NCBI GenBank assembly: GCA_013138965.1 | Contig: WTBT01000003.1 | Location: forward strand, 37,203 to 101,202 | From: Candidatus Aegiribacteria sp. | GTDB lineage: Bacteria > Fermentibacterota > Fermentibacteria > Fermentibacterales > JCC-6 | Direction of reading: 5' to 3' | Length of the DNA stretch: 64,000 bases | Shown: positions 35,430 to 44,526 of the stretch, one piece after another | How positions within the stretch are numbered: position 1 is the first letter of the stretch | Layout: the number at the start of each line of letters is the position of its first letter | Notes under the pieces: generated by a model | The model's database searches: none | Seen by the model: only the letters and a program-made list of their open reading frames with translations | Told to the model about the DNA's origin: nothing | Position numbers and translations under genes: made by a program

Positions 35430-36044
35430 TCAGACTCGATACTGCACCAGAAAACCACCGCGGTCAAGCGGAGGACAACTGAGTTTGATGTAACTTTCAT
35501 ATTCTTCTTTTCCTGAAATTTCCGATTGCCTGTAAACCAGCTTTGAACCCTTTCCTGCAACTTTACCAATTTCTGCCAGCAGAAAGGCAGGTGGAGCTAC
35601 CGCCCTGGCGATGAACTGCTTTACTCCGTCTTCAGGATTGAAATTTTCAAGCCTCAGCGGGACTGTCACGCAATTATCCAAACCAAGTTCCGATGCCGCA
35701 TAGTCCAGAAACAGATATCTTTTTCTCCTTGGTTCAAGAAGGATCATGCGAAACCCCAAAATAGCCAGTACCACCCCTGGAAATCCGTTCCCGCTTCCAA
35801 TATCAACCACAGTCCGACCCTTATTAAGTAGAAACCCATACTGAATTGATTCAAGGAAGTGTCTGCTCCACAGCCTGGTCCTTTCCCCGGGTCCTATCAG
35901 ATTCGTTCTTGTGGATCTGTCCAGAAGGATCCCGGCAAATGCCCCGAAAAGCTCAAGCTGCCTCTCATCAATGTCAGCGCCAATTTCTTCAAGGTCATTA
36001 ATCATTGCGTTCAACGGGGGAAATGAAAGTGGAAAAGGTGTCAT
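35430..36044 (-). CDS. rsmG: 16S rRNA (guanine527-N7)-methyltransferase RsmG
   Basis: 204 residues. SAM-binding Rossmann domain with VVDIGSGNGFPGVVLAI and the substrate region RTNLIGP. FIARAVAP is the usual RsmG signature. It methylates G527 of 16S rRNA. ATG 36044 overlaps the mnmG stop by ATGA. Standard member of the mnmE-mnmG-rsmG-parAB block. Confidence 0.95.
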   Translation of the reverse strand: MTPFPLSFPPLNAMINDLEEIGADIDERQLELFGAFAGILLDRSTRTNLIGPGERTRLWSRHFLESIQYGFLLNKGRTVVDIGSGNGFPGVVLAILGFRMILLEPRRKRYLFLDYAASELGLDNCVTVPLRLENFNPEDGVKQFIARAVAPPAFLLAEIGKVAGKGSKLVYRQSEISGKEEYESYIKLSCPPLDRGGFLVQYRV

Positions 36045-37882
36045 TCAGATCTCACCAACTCTGGACTGGAATTGTTCCACGTGGAACGCTGCCTCCCCAG
36101 ATAAATCAGAAGCCCCTGAAGATCAGTGGGTCTCACTCCTGCCAATTTCTCGGCATGGGCAAGCGTTTCGGGCTTCCTCCTTTCGAGCACTTCTCTTGCC
36201 TCCCAGCAGATCTCATCTATATCCATAAAAGAGCCTATCTCCCTGAGGCTTATTTTCTCCAGATTCCTTCTGGATTCGTATCGTCTTAGGTTCCTGTCAA
36301 TATATCCACTGTACTTCTCGTCCAGTATGACCGACATAAGAACCTTTTCATCTTTATCAACAAGTGAGTTTGTTGCAGCAATTGCTTTTTCTGCACTTAC
36401 CCCAACCCTTCGACACCATTTGGACAGCGGAACTCCGTCAACCATCTCTCTTTCGAGAACATTCCTTATTATCTCGGCCTCTTTCATGTTGCCTGTCAGA
36501 AGATCCCTCTTTTCTCCAGACAGAATACCGAACATGTCAGCAGTTTTGTAAAGCCTTCTATCAGCATTATCCTGTCTCAGGTGCAGCCTGTTCTCAGCTC
36601 TTGAGGAGAACATTCTATATGGCTCGTCTGCGCCCTTGTTCACGATATCGTCTATCATCACTCCTATGTACGAATTCATTCTTGAAAGACTCATCGCTTC
36701 AAGTGACTGTGCCGTTCTTCCGGCGTTCGCACCGGCTATCACCCCGAGCCCAGCGGCTTCTTCATATCCTGATGTTCCACATATCTGACCCGCAACAAAA
36801 ACATTTTCAGTTTTTTTCAGCCTCAGTGTGTCATCGATTTCCGAGAAGTGAAAGTAGGAGTACTCTACTGCATATCCGTAATCCGATATTTCGGCGCTTC
36901 CAAAACCGGGAAGCGATCTAACCATTTTTTCCTGTGCTTCCCTTGGAAGGCTGCTCGAAAGTCCATTAAGATAGAAGAATCCGGATTCGCAGCCCATGGG
37001 TTCAACGTAGATCCTGTGTCTCTGCCTATCGGGGAACTTAACTACCTTGTCCTCGTAACTTGGGCAGTACCTTGGCCCAGTTCCCTCTATCCTTCCAGCC
37101 ATCAGTGGAGATCGGTGAAGGTTTTTCTTAGCAATATCCATTGTCGATCTGTTGGTGTGCGTTATGTAGCACACTTCTTCTTTATCACGCTGCCTGCTTT
37201 TCCCGTAACTGAAAGTGAAATCTGTTACTTCAGACGGCTGCACTTCCATTTCTTCTGTATTCACTGTGCTTCTAATGATTCTGGGGGGTGTACCCGTCTT
37301 AAAACGTTCCACGTGGAACATCCTTTTCACAATGTCCTTCTCCAATGAATCAGCAGAGATGTCTCCTATTCTCCCGCCCTTCCAGAGCTCGTCTCCCCTG
37401 AACAGTCTGCCTTTCAGGAAGGTTCCAACTGCCAGTACTACTGTTTTCCCTTTAATGCTGCCGGTTTTCCTACATCTCACCCCTGTTACCTTTTCGGTTA
37501 AACCATCGAGGCTTGTTACCTCATCCTCCAGAATCTCTACCCCGCTATTTTCAATGTATAACTGCTGTACGCTCGCGTACTCCGCCGCATCCGACTGAAC
37601 CCTCGGCCCCCATACGGCCGGTCCCTTCCTTCTGTTGAGCATCCTGAAATGAAGTGTCGTGGCATCTGCTGATCTTGCCATTGATCCGTCAAGCGCATCG
37701 ATCTCACGTACAATTGTCCCCTTTGCAATTCCTCCTATTGCAGGATTGCAGGACATCTCACCAATGCGGTTTATCGTCGCTGATATCAGAACGACGCTGC
37801 AGCCCTTTCTCCTTGCCGCAAGCGCCGCTTCTATTCCGGCATGTCCTCCACCGATAACTATTACATCCCACTCATCCTTCAT
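36041..37882 (-). CDS. mnmG: tRNA uridine 5-carboxymethylaminomethyl modification enzyme MnmG
   Basis: 613 residues. FAD-binding N-terminus VIVIGGGHAGIEAALAARRKG, the second motif SCNPAIGGIAKG, PRYCPSYEDKVVKFPDR and the GTSGYEEAAGLGVIAGANAG block, with the C-terminal helical tRNA domain. Works with MnmE to modify U34 of tRNAs. ATG 37882 overlaps the mnmE stop (ATGA); a GTG 12 bases upstream is open but unneeded. Carries two parS-like palindromes within its coding sequence (36073-36088 and 37305-37320). Confidence 0.96.
   Translation of the reverse strand: MKDEWDVIVIGGGHAGIEAALAARRKGCSVVLISATINRIGEMSCNPAIGGIAKGTIVREIDALDGSMARSADATTLHFRMLNRRKGPAVWGPRVQSDAAEYASVQQLYIENSGVEILEDEVTSLDGLTEKVTGVRCRKTGSIKGKTVVLAVGTFLKGRLFRGDELWKGGRIGDISADSLEKDIVKRMFHVERFKTGTPPRIIRSTVNTEEMEVQPSEVTDFTFSYGKSRQRDKEEVCYITHTNRSTMDIAKKNLHRSPLMAGRIEGTGPRYCPSYEDKVVKFPDRQRHRIYVEPMGCESGFFYLNGLSSSLPREAQEKMVRSLPGFGSAEISDYGYAVEYSYFHFSEIDDTLRLKKTENVFVAGQICGTSGYEEAAGLGVIAGANAGRTAQSLEAMSLSRMNSYIGVMIDDIVNKGADEPYRMFSSRAENRLHLRQDNADRRLYKTADMFGILSGEKRDLLTGNMKEAEIIRNVLEREMVDGVPLSKWCRRVGVSAEKAIAATNSLVDKDEKVLMSVILDEKYSGYIDRNLRRYESRRNLEKISLREIGSFMDIDEICWEAREVLERRKPETLAHAEKLAGVRPTDLQGLLIYLGRQRSTWNNSSPELVRSE
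36073..36088. promoter_or_regulatory. parS-like site 1
   Basis: TGTTCCACGTGGAACG: a near-perfect 16-bp palindrome differing at one end base from the Pseudomonas-type parS (TGTTCCACGTGGAACA). It sits at the 3' end of mnmG, 1.5 kb from parB. Confidence 0.8.
37305..37320. promoter_or_regulatory. parS-like site 2
   Basis: CGTTCCACGTGGAACA: the mirror-image variant of site 1, with the same central TTCCACGTGGAA. It lies inside mnmG where the protein reads FHVER. Two such 12-base palindromes in 1.3 kb beside parAB are very unlikely by chance. Confidence 0.8.
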
Positions 37883-39138
37883 TTTCCCACACACATACCA
37901 GCCAGAGCTCGCTCAACGCTCAACTGTATATTCTCTCCCTTTCCTACAATTCTTCTTGACTCGATCTCAGCTTCTCTTAAAAGCTCTGCCGCTATGTCAT
38001 ACTCCTGTGACGAGATAAAATTATGCGACTCTTTTATACTCTCTTCTATTCGCTCAGCGGCACCTGACAGAGACATGCTGCCGGGAACCCTGGATAGAAT
38101 CTTCTTCAGTTCCTCCAGACCTTCCCCCGATACCGAAGAGATGTTAAGTAGCTGTTCTATTTCCTTTTCGTCGATCAGATCGCTCTTAGCGGCGATTTCT
38201 ATTATTTCGCCAGCCCTCTTCCTTAGCCCATCAGGGGGTGAAATCTTCCCGCCAACCGACATCCAGATTACCCTTTCAGTTCCATCAAGTCCTTCGATAA
38301 CCGCTTCTGACGCAGTTCTGTCCAATCCGTGGCCGTCCGTACCTGCAGTATCACATAGCTGGATTCTTCTACCGCTCAATTCCAGATAACTGGTGGAACC
38401 ATCACGTGTAGTACCCGGTTCATCCGAGACTAGAGCTCCGTTCTTTCCGGTTAACTCATTGAAAAGTGTGGATTTTCCCGAATTCGTCGGGCCCATTATC
38501 ATCACTCTGCTGATCTTTTCAATGTAAGAAGCCTTCCTGGTGAAATACTTCGCGCTTGCTATCAGTTCATTGAAAACACTGCTGATATTCTCATCATCTC
38601 CGTCCAGATGTGTTTCACCAAATTCAATAATTCCCTCTACTGTCTCCCTTGCTCTTTCTATATCGTTCAACAGTTCTCTGCAGCTTTCTTCTGTTTCACC
38701 AATAAATACTTTACGATCTTTCTCCATATCCCATAACGCTGCAAGGGCAATGATCTGAACAGCATTCAGCCTTCCGTTAGCGAGAGCTCTTCTTGTGAAT
38801 TCACCCGGTTCTGCTCTCCTTGCCCCGTTCCGTATCAGTATTTCCATTATTTTTCTGATGGACTTCGGTATTCCGTGACAGGTGATCTCTACCATTTCCT
38901 CACCTGTAAAGCTTCTTCCTTCCGGCCACGAAACAGCTACTGCCTCGTCAACTATTCGGCCCTCCTCAGAAATTCTTCCGACCGCTCGACGCATTCCTTT
39001 CAGCCGGTTCTTTTCCAGGGACATGATGTTTTCTAAAAGCTCCAAAGATCCTTTTCCGCTCACTCTTATGACCGAAAGCGCGGATGTGCCTTCAGGCGTC
39101 GCAACCGCGCAGATAATTTCAGCTGATATTGAATTCAT
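37879..39138 (-). CDS. mnmE: tRNA modification GTPase MnmE
   Basis: 419 residues. N-terminal folate-binding domain (DTICAVATPEG-like, RRAEPGEFTRRALANGR), helical domain split by the G domain: GPTNSGKSTLFNEL (G1), TTRD (G2), DTAG (G3) and AAKSD in place of NKxD (G4). The C-terminal CVGK ends the protein as in the family's CxGK. Partner of MnmG at U34 of tRNA. ATG 39138 follows GGGGAAGAG; the frame opens slightly earlier. The altered G4 base-recognition Asn is worth noting. Confidence 0.94.
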   Translation of the reverse strand: MNSISAEIICAVATPEGTSALSVIRVSGKGSLELLENIMSLEKNRLKGMRRAVGRISEEGRIVDEAVAVSWPEGRSFTGEEMVEITCHGIPKSIRKIMEILIRNGARRAEPGEFTRRALANGRLNAVQIIALAALWDMEKDRKVFIGETEESCRELLNDIERARETVEGIIEFGETHLDGDDENISSVFNELIASAKYFTRKASYIEKISRVMIMGPTNSGKSTLFNELTGKNGALVSDEPGTTRDGSTSYLELSGRRIQLCDTAGTDGHGLDRTASEAVIEGLDGTERVIWMSVGGKISPPDGLRKRAGEIIEIAAKSDLIDEKEIEQLLNISSVSGEGLEELKKILSRVPGSMSLSGAAERIEESIKESHNFISSQEYDIAAELLREAEIESRRIVGKGENIQLSVERALAGMCVGK

Positions 39139-39173
39139 ATCTCTTCCCCGCAAAGCACACCGTTCAGAAAGCT

Positions 39174-40757
39174 TCAGTTCTGCACAGCTTCAAGCTTTTT
39201 CTTTATAAGCTGCTGCTGCCATATTGTCAGGAGGCTGTTCGTGAACCAGTACATCGTAAGGCCTGCCGGGAACCTCATGAAGAGGAATGTCATGAATATC
39301 GGCATCATGTACATCATGCCCTTCTGGTTCTGATCGGTCATGGTCATTTTCTGCTGAAGGAACATCGTTATTCCCATAAGAAGAGCAAGTATTCCGATGC
39401 CATGAAGCCCTAAAAGCGAAGACTGGAATGGAATCAGTATTTCCGGTTTTGACAGGTCCTTTATCCATAATATGAACGGCGCTCCCCTTAGCTGCACTGA
39501 ATTGGCCAGAACTCTGTACAGCGCGAAGAATACAGGCATCTGCATAATAAGCGGAAGGCATCCTCCGAGGGGGTTAACACCCTCCTCTCTGTACATTTTC
39601 TGCATTGCGCTCTGCAATGCCTTCGGATCATTCTTATACTTCTCCTGCAGTTCCTTCATTTTCGGCTGCACCTGTTTAAGCATAGCCATCGATTTGAAAC
39701 TCTTTGTTGTAAGCGGCATGAGAACAAGTTTAAGCATTATTGAAAGAAGTATTATCTTGATTCCCCAGTTGCTGACGAATGAAAGTACTGATGTACAGAA
39801 CCAGAAAAGCAGTCTTCCGATATCCCTTATTATCGGCCATCCAAAATCTACCAGCCTGCTCGTGTCCCTTCCCAGCGACCTCAGTCTTCCGTAATCAAGG
39901 GGGCCTGCGTATATGAATATCCTGTTATCCTGCAACCCTATTGATGGTGATTCGTCTTCTTCCGATGCGAACAGGTATCCGTATGCCCTGTCATAGGATT
40001 GCGGCATCATTATAACCGCGAAGTACTGCGATCTCGCCGCTATCCATTCTACATTACCTACCCGCACGTCTTCGTTGATACTATTCGAATCTTTGCTCTT
40101 AACTTTCTCTGCGTTCCATTGTGCCTTGAAATATTTCGAGAGATTGGAATTCATTTCACTTGCCGGCAGTATTCCGGCGTTCAGTATCGTTATTTCCTCG
40201 AACCCCTCAGTTTCGTATAGGAAACCGTACCGTCCTGGCGTGAATGTATACCTGATCTCGCTTTCACCTGACGGGTCAATCAGCACAAGTGTCCGCGGGG
40301 TTTCATTGACAAGAATAGTATCTTCCGATGATGTCTCGAAAATCGTGCCGTTCCGAATCCAGCTGTTTCCGTTAAAATCTATGCTTTCTCCGGTTCCCGC
40401 TCCCGGCATATCCTCGTACAGTGGCAATTTCCATCCTGTTACAGTTCCACCTGCTGTTGATACATCCGCTTCAACGATTATGTCATCACCATCATATATT
40501 ATTACTTTAATTATTCTTTCATCAGATAATATTTCCTCTGTGTCTACATATTTATCAGAGGTTATCTCTGTGTTCTCTTTGACGGCAGATGTAGAATCTT
40601 CGAATACCGGCGGTTGTTCCCGCTGTACATATTCGATTGCCTGCTGCGTGCTTCGCGAACTGTCAGACGTTTGTGATTTCCCCATGAACTGCCAGCTTAT
40701 AAACAGCACTGCCGCCATCAAAACGGCAGCCATAAGGAGCCTCTTTTGATCACTCAT
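39174..40757 (-). CDS. yidC: Membrane protein insertase YidC
   Basis: 527 residues: N-terminal signal-anchor (about 5-24), a large periplasmic beta domain (about 60-330) that marks the Gram-negative form, then five membrane helices with YidC hallmarks (WGIKIILLSIMLKLVLMPLT, KYKNDPKALQSAMQKMYREEGVNPLGGCLPLIMQMPVF). Inserts and folds inner-membrane proteins. Starts as ATGA overlap with yidD. No jag gene follows; mnmE comes next. Confidence 0.96.
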   Translation of the reverse strand: MSDQKRLLMAAVLMAAVLFISWQFMGKSQTSDSSRSTQQAIEYVQREQPPVFEDSTSAVKENTEITSDKYVDTEEILSDERIIKVIIYDGDDIIVEADVSTAGGTVTGWKLPLYEDMPGAGTGESIDFNGNSWIRNGTIFETSSEDTILVNETPRTLVLIDPSGESEIRYTFTPGRYGFLYETEGFEEITILNAGILPASEMNSNLSKYFKAQWNAEKVKSKDSNSINEDVRVGNVEWIAARSQYFAVIMMPQSYDRAYGYLFASEEDESPSIGLQDNRIFIYAGPLDYGRLRSLGRDTSRLVDFGWPIIRDIGRLLFWFCTSVLSFVSNWGIKIILLSIMLKLVLMPLTTKSFKSMAMLKQVQPKMKELQEKYKNDPKALQSAMQKMYREEGVNPLGGCLPLIMQMPVFFALYRVLANSVQLRGAPFILWIKDLSKPEILIPFQSSLLGLHGIGILALLMGITMFLQQKMTMTDQNQKGMMYMMPIFMTFLFMRFPAGLTMYWFTNSLLTIWQQQLIKKKLEAVQN

Positions 40758-41017
40758 TTACGTTTCTCCCATTTGTCCGGTACAGGATCATATCCGCCTT
40801 TTCTGAATGGATGGCAACGGAGCAGGCGTAATGCCGCCAGTCTCAATCCCCTGATTGCTCCGTACTTCCTTATAGCGGTTTCCGTATAAACACTGCATGT
40901 TGGAGTATATATGCAGCTCGATGGAAACACTGGCGATATGAATCTCCTGTATCCCTTGATTGTACCTATTAGCAAAGACTCGGTCGCTTTTTTTATTCTG
41001 CAGTCTTTTTCACTCAT
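40754..41017 (-). CDS. yidD: Membrane protein insertion efficiency factor YidD
   Basis: 87 residues. The family core is GYRRFISPVFPSSCIYTPTCSVYTETAIRKYGAIRG and RLLRCHPFRKGGYDPVP: the three conserved Cys and the basic amphipathic N-terminus are present. It assists YidC at the inner membrane. Placed between rnpA (13 bp) and yidC (4-bp overlap), its usual site. Confidence 0.95.
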   Translation of the reverse strand: MSEKDCRIKKATESLLIGTIKGYRRFISPVFPSSCIYTPTCSVYTETAIRKYGAIRGLRLAALRLLRCHPFRKGGYDPVPDKWEKRK

Positions 41018-41030
41018 CGACTTTTTCTCT

Positions 41031-41357
41031 TCAGCAGGTATCGTTTTCTATCATGGACATCATTTTCTGAAAATCCTCACGTATATCCGTCCATCTTACA
41101 TCCCGCAGTTTTCCCGCTGGTAATATAACTATATCTACTCCGCCTCTTTTTCTGTTCTGTTCCGCAAGTCCCTTAATTCTTCTTCTCATAAGATTTCTTT
41201 TCACTGCATTTCCGCTTTTTGCGGATAGAGAAAACCCCAGGCGTATATTGCCCAGGGTATTTTTTATGTATACTGCCCTGAATGATACACCCCTGAAAGC
41301 TTTACCTTTCCTGAAAACTCTTCTGAACTGGTAGCCTTTTTTCAGGGTTTTTTCCAT
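41031..41357 (-). CDS. rnpA: Ribonuclease P protein component
   Basis: 108 residues from ATG 41357 (MEKTLKKGYQFRRVF), matching the normal RnpA start. The RNR-type motif region AKSGNAVKRNLMRRRIKGLAEQ is present. It binds the catalytic RNase P RNA and aids 5' tRNA maturation. TGAGG lies about five bases ahead. The same frame remains open upstream to a GTG at 41507, right through rpmH in a different frame; starting there would give a 158-residue protein. The short form is taken as primary. Confidence 0.94.
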   Translation of the reverse strand: MEKTLKKGYQFRRVFRKGKAFRGVSFRAVYIKNTLGNIRLGFSLSAKSGNAVKRNLMRRRIKGLAEQNRKRGGVDIVILPAGKLRDVRWTDIREDFQKMMSMIENDTC

Positions 41358-41362
41358 CTGCC

Positions 41363-41497
41363 TCAGGGAATCAATTTCTTTCTTCCCTTTCTTCTCCTGG
41401 CATTGATCGTTCTTCTGCCGTCCTTCGTCGACATTCTCCTCCGGAATCCATGTCTTCTTGCCTTTGACAGATTGCTTGGCTGAAAGGTTCTTTTCAT
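41363..41497 (-). CDS. rpmH: 50S ribosomal protein L34
   Basis: 44 residues. The protein begins [21 protein letters not shown] and ends [13 protein letters not shown], the conserved L34 pattern of nearly all Arg/Lys. It lies just ahead of rnpA, the universal order. It is encoded inside the 5' extension of the rnpA frame. First gene of the leftward block rpmH-rnpA-yidD-yidC-mnmE-mnmG-rsmG-parA-parB. Confidence 0.96.
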   Translation of the reverse strand: MKRTFQPSNLSKARRHGFRRRMSTKDGRRTINARRRKGRKKLIP

Positions 41498-41507
41498 TAA
41501 TCATCAC

Positions 41508-41821
41508 TCTTTCCTGAAAACTCGCCTTGACGAGGGCGGGATTACTGTATCAGTTTCAACAGTCAGGTAAATATCCATCTCTAAGGAGTCAACGATTGTG
41601 GAAGTTAGCCAATATAATCATTTATGTCAAGTATTTGGAACAGCTCCGTGTGTATGCTCTGAGGTTTTCAACATTGAGTGTTCATATGAAACGCTGTTTC
41701 CCACTAAGTTATTATATTTCATCAAGTTTACCTATATGCCAATTGTTGATATCTCTGTGTATACACATCGTTGTTTGCTGCATGCTATTGCTTTAGGCTG
41801 TAATTATTGATTGGAACACCA
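41508..41821. other. Divergent rpmH/dnaA intergenic region
   Basis: About 300 bp, clearly AT-richer than its surroundings, with no gene. A TATAAT-like box (near 41613, plus strand) and TTGACT (near 41598, minus strand) could serve the divergent promoters. Only weak DnaA-box-like words are seen (TTTTCAACA near 41663; TGTTGATAT near 41743). The stronger box cluster is on the other side of dnaA. Confidence 0.5.
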
Positions 41822-43165
41822 ATGGAACTTTTTAACCCTTCAGATTTATGGAGCAGCTGCCTTCAGGAGGCAGAAAATAGACTTGAATCAACCGAATTCG
41901 AAGCATGGTTGAAGGATTCAATCTACGAAGATATCAATGGGACGAGGCTTGTTATAAGGTTCAGAAATTCATTTGTCGCTGGACATACCAAGTCCCGTTT
42001 CGGGAATATGCTGGAGGATATCATCCGGGATATTTCCGGAAGGAGCGAACTTGCTCTTCAATTTATCGGAAATCCTGCCGAACCCGGTCCTTCCGTCACC
42101 GAAAAACTTCCTTCCAGAAACTCATCCTCTTCTTCCGAATCCACATTCCTCCGCTCTAACTATACTTTTGAGCATTTCGTCGTAGGCCCCAGTAACCAGC
42201 TGGCCCATGCGGGCGCTCTTGCTGTCAGCCGTGATATCGGTTCTACAAATTACAATCCTCTTTTTATTTACGGTGGAGTCGGCCTTGGAAAGACTCACCT
42301 TATCCAGGCCATAGCTCATTACCTTAGACAGGAGGGGTTAAATAGAACTTTCAGGTATATCTCGACAGAACTTCTTGTTGAAACTTTTATTAGATGTGTT
42401 CTCCGGAATGACTATACTTCTTTCCGCAAGCTTTTCAATGGTATCGACTATTTTCTCATGGATGATATACAATTCCTCAAGGGCAAAGTTGAAACACAGG
42501 AGGCGTTTTTCCACCGTTTCAACGAACTTACACAGCAGGGAAAACAAATCGTCCTTACGTCCGACAGGCCGCCTCATGAACTTCCGGGCCTCCCTGAAAG
42601 GCTTATCAGCCGTTTCCAGTCCGGTCTTGTTGCGGATATTAAACCTCCCGAATACGAAACCCGTCTCGCTATACTTCAGCTTCTTGTAAGAGACGAGGAA
42701 CTTGAAGTGAGCCTGGATGTGCTTGATTTTATCGCGTCTTCGATAAGGAAGAACGTAAGACAGCTTTCCGGTGTAATTCACAGACTCGCCGCAATGTCCA
42801 GACTTACAGGATGCAAGGTAGACATGAATCTCGCTCAGAAGGAGATCCGTTCTTCTCTTGGTACTATTACAAGAAGGCTTACACCGGGCAATATCGCGTC
42901 TATAGTTGCCGAAGGTTTTGATGTTTCCCCAAGCCAGCTTAAAGGAAAACAGAGGAAACGCAGCGTTCTTGTGCCCAGGCAGGTAGCCATGTCGCTTATT
43001 CGAGAGCTTACCTCCATGTCTCTCATGGAAATAGGCTCCTTCTTCTCCGGAAGAGACCACTCCACCGTCCTGAATTCCATAGACAGGATAAAAGATCTCA
43101 AGGAGAAAGATCCGGAACTTGAAAGAAAGATAGAGGAGATCAGACGCAAGCTGGTTTCAATCTGA
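41822..43165 (+). CDS. dnaA: Chromosomal replication initiator protein DnaA
   Basis: 447 residues. Domain I (about 1-80), a short linker (about 85-110, Ser-rich), the AAA+ domain III with Walker A GGVGLGKT (about 151-158) and DYFLMDDIQFL, and the DNA-binding domain IV with SLMEIGSFFSGRDHSTVLNSI, the box-recognition signature. It opens the origin and recruits the helicase. ATG 41822 gives the normal N-terminus MELFNPSDLW; a TTG at 41807 is also open. The ribosome site is weak. Confidence 0.97.
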   Translation: MELFNPSDLWSSCLQEAENRLESTEFEAWLKDSIYEDINGTRLVIRFRNSFVAGHTKSRFGNMLEDIIRDISGRSELALQFIGNPAEPGPSVTEKLPSRNSSSSSESTFLRSNYTFEHFVVGPSNQLAHAGALAVSRDIGSTNYNPLFIYGGVGLGKTHLIQAIAHYLRQEGLNRTFRYISTELLVETFIRCVLRNDYTSFRKLFNGIDYFLMDDIQFLKGKVETQEAFFHRFNELTQQGKQIVLTSDRPPHELPGLPERLISRFQSGLVADIKPPEYETRLAILQLLVRDEELEVSLDVLDFIASSIRKNVRQLSGVIHRLAAMSRLTGCKVDMNLAQKEIRSSLGTITRRLTPGNIASIVAEGFDVSPSQLKGKQRKRSVLVPRQVAMSLIRELTSMSLMEIGSFFSGRDHSTVLNSIDRIKDLKEKDPELERKIEEIRRKLVSI

Positions 43166-43199
43166 AAACATCATTTCTCGCTTCTGTCTGCTGTGCAGA

Positions 43200-43391
43200 A
43201 CTCTCTTTTTCAAGTGTATGGAATCATCTTCCGTGGAAAAGTCTCTTTTCATTACTGTGTTATCAACATTTTTTCCACACGGACAACTCCCTTCTATCTT
43301 TTCCCTATGTGACATGTCCACATATCCACATGTATAATATCTATCATTATTGTTCTAAAATTATTGTATTCATAAAGCTGGAGGATATCCC
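43200..43391. other. Candidate oriC in the dnaA-dnaN gap
   Basis: The 226-bp gap holds several DnaA-box-like 9-mers (consensus TTATCCACA): TTATCAACA (43260-43268), TTTTCCACA (43271-43279), ATGTCCACA (43314-43322), ATATCCACA (43322-43330) and the reverse CGTGGAAAA near 43232. An AT-rich stretch (43331-43375) follows, with a TATAAT box for dnaN. No box is a perfect match. Confidence 0.6.
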
Positions 43392-44513
43392 ATGATTAAA
43401 CTTCTTGTCAACCATTCTGACTTACTTAAGGGTCTTAATTGTGTAGCCACAGCCCTCCCAACAAGAAGCAGTCTTCCTTATCTCACTAACGTTCTTCTTG
43501 AAACAGAAGGAGAAACTCTTCGATTATCCGCAACCGATCTTGATACTACCGTTGTCACAACAATCTCCGCGTCTATAACTACTTCCGGTTCAATAACACT
43601 TCCAGGCAAGAAACTGCATGAGATAGTACGTGAGCTTTCTGAAGAAGATATTCGTTTGAGCGGTACGGGTAACAGAATAACAATAAGTTGTGGAAATGGT
43701 TCTTTCACTTTGAGTGGCAGCTCCAGCGAACAATTTCCTTCTCTTCCATCAAAAAGCGGTATTGAGCCTGCGTCAGTACCTGTTGAGGTACTTTCTGACG
43801 CTATAAGGAAAACATCGTACGCAGTTGCAAGAGACGATTACAGGGCAACTTTGAATGGAGCGCTTCTTGATATCGGCGAGAACGGATTTGAGATGGTTGC
43901 AACCGACGGTCACAGGCTCAGCTGTATTACTCTTGGAAGTATATCTACACCTGTTGCCATTCATGCTCTTGTTACACAGAAAGCCCTTAACCTTTTCGCA
44001 AAACTGTCTTCAGAAGGAGATGTTCTTATAAGGTTCAAAGGTTCACAGATATCTTTTGAGTTCGGTAATACAGTAATTTTCAGCAGAACTATCGACGGAG
44101 AGTATCCTCCATACAAAAAAATTATTCCACATGACAATGACTGTATACTCTCTACAGACAGAGAGGATCTGATTTCCGTTCTGCGGAGGGTTAAGACAAT
44201 GGCAAACCCAACCACACATCAGATTAAATTTTCACTTGAAAAAGACAAAGTGCTTGTTCATTCCGAGAGCGCTGATACAGGAGATGCCCAGGAGGACCTT
44301 ACAGCTGAGTATAAAGGCAATCCATTCCAAATCGGTTTCAATGGTAATTTTCTGATGGAAATACTTCGAAATATGGGCTGTGAAAGAATAGTAATGAAGA
44401 TGAAAGACAGCAATACAGCAGTTGTGATCACGGACGAGAAGGAAACGGATGATTCTGATTCCTACCTTGCTCTCATCATGCCGGTTAAACTGTCAAAGGC
44501 AACAGAAGAGTAG
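43392..44513 (+). CDS. dnaN: DNA polymerase III beta subunit (sliding clamp)
   Basis: 373 residues, three clamp domains of about 120 residues each. Recognisable blocks: NCVATALPTRSSLPYLTNVLLET near the start, ATDGHRLSC in domain 2 and the C-terminal SYLALIMPVKL. The dimeric ring holds polymerase on DNA. GCTGGAGG lies 6-7 bases ahead of the ATG. Followed immediately by a DUF721 gene instead of recF. Confidence 0.96.
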   Translation: MIKLLVNHSDLLKGLNCVATALPTRSSLPYLTNVLLETEGETLRLSATDLDTTVVTTISASITTSGSITLPGKKLHEIVRELSEEDIRLSGTGNRITISCGNGSFTLSGSSSEQFPSLPSKSGIEPASVPVEVLSDAIRKTSYAVARDDYRATLNGALLDIGENGFEMVATDGHRLSCITLGSISTPVAIHALVTQKALNLFAKLSSEGDVLIRFKGSQISFEFGNTVIFSRTIDGEYPPYKKIIPHDNDCILSTDREDLISVLRRVKTMANPTTHQIKFSLEKDKVLVHSESADTGDAQEDLTAEYKGNPFQIGFNGNFLMEILRNMGCERIVMKMKDSNTAVVITDEKETDDSDSYLALIMPVKLSKATEE

Positions 44514-44526
44514 AATCCGGGTCACA

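Noticed and set aside
42338..43060. 240-codon minus-strand frame
   Set aside because: Antisense to dnaA; no domain or start support.
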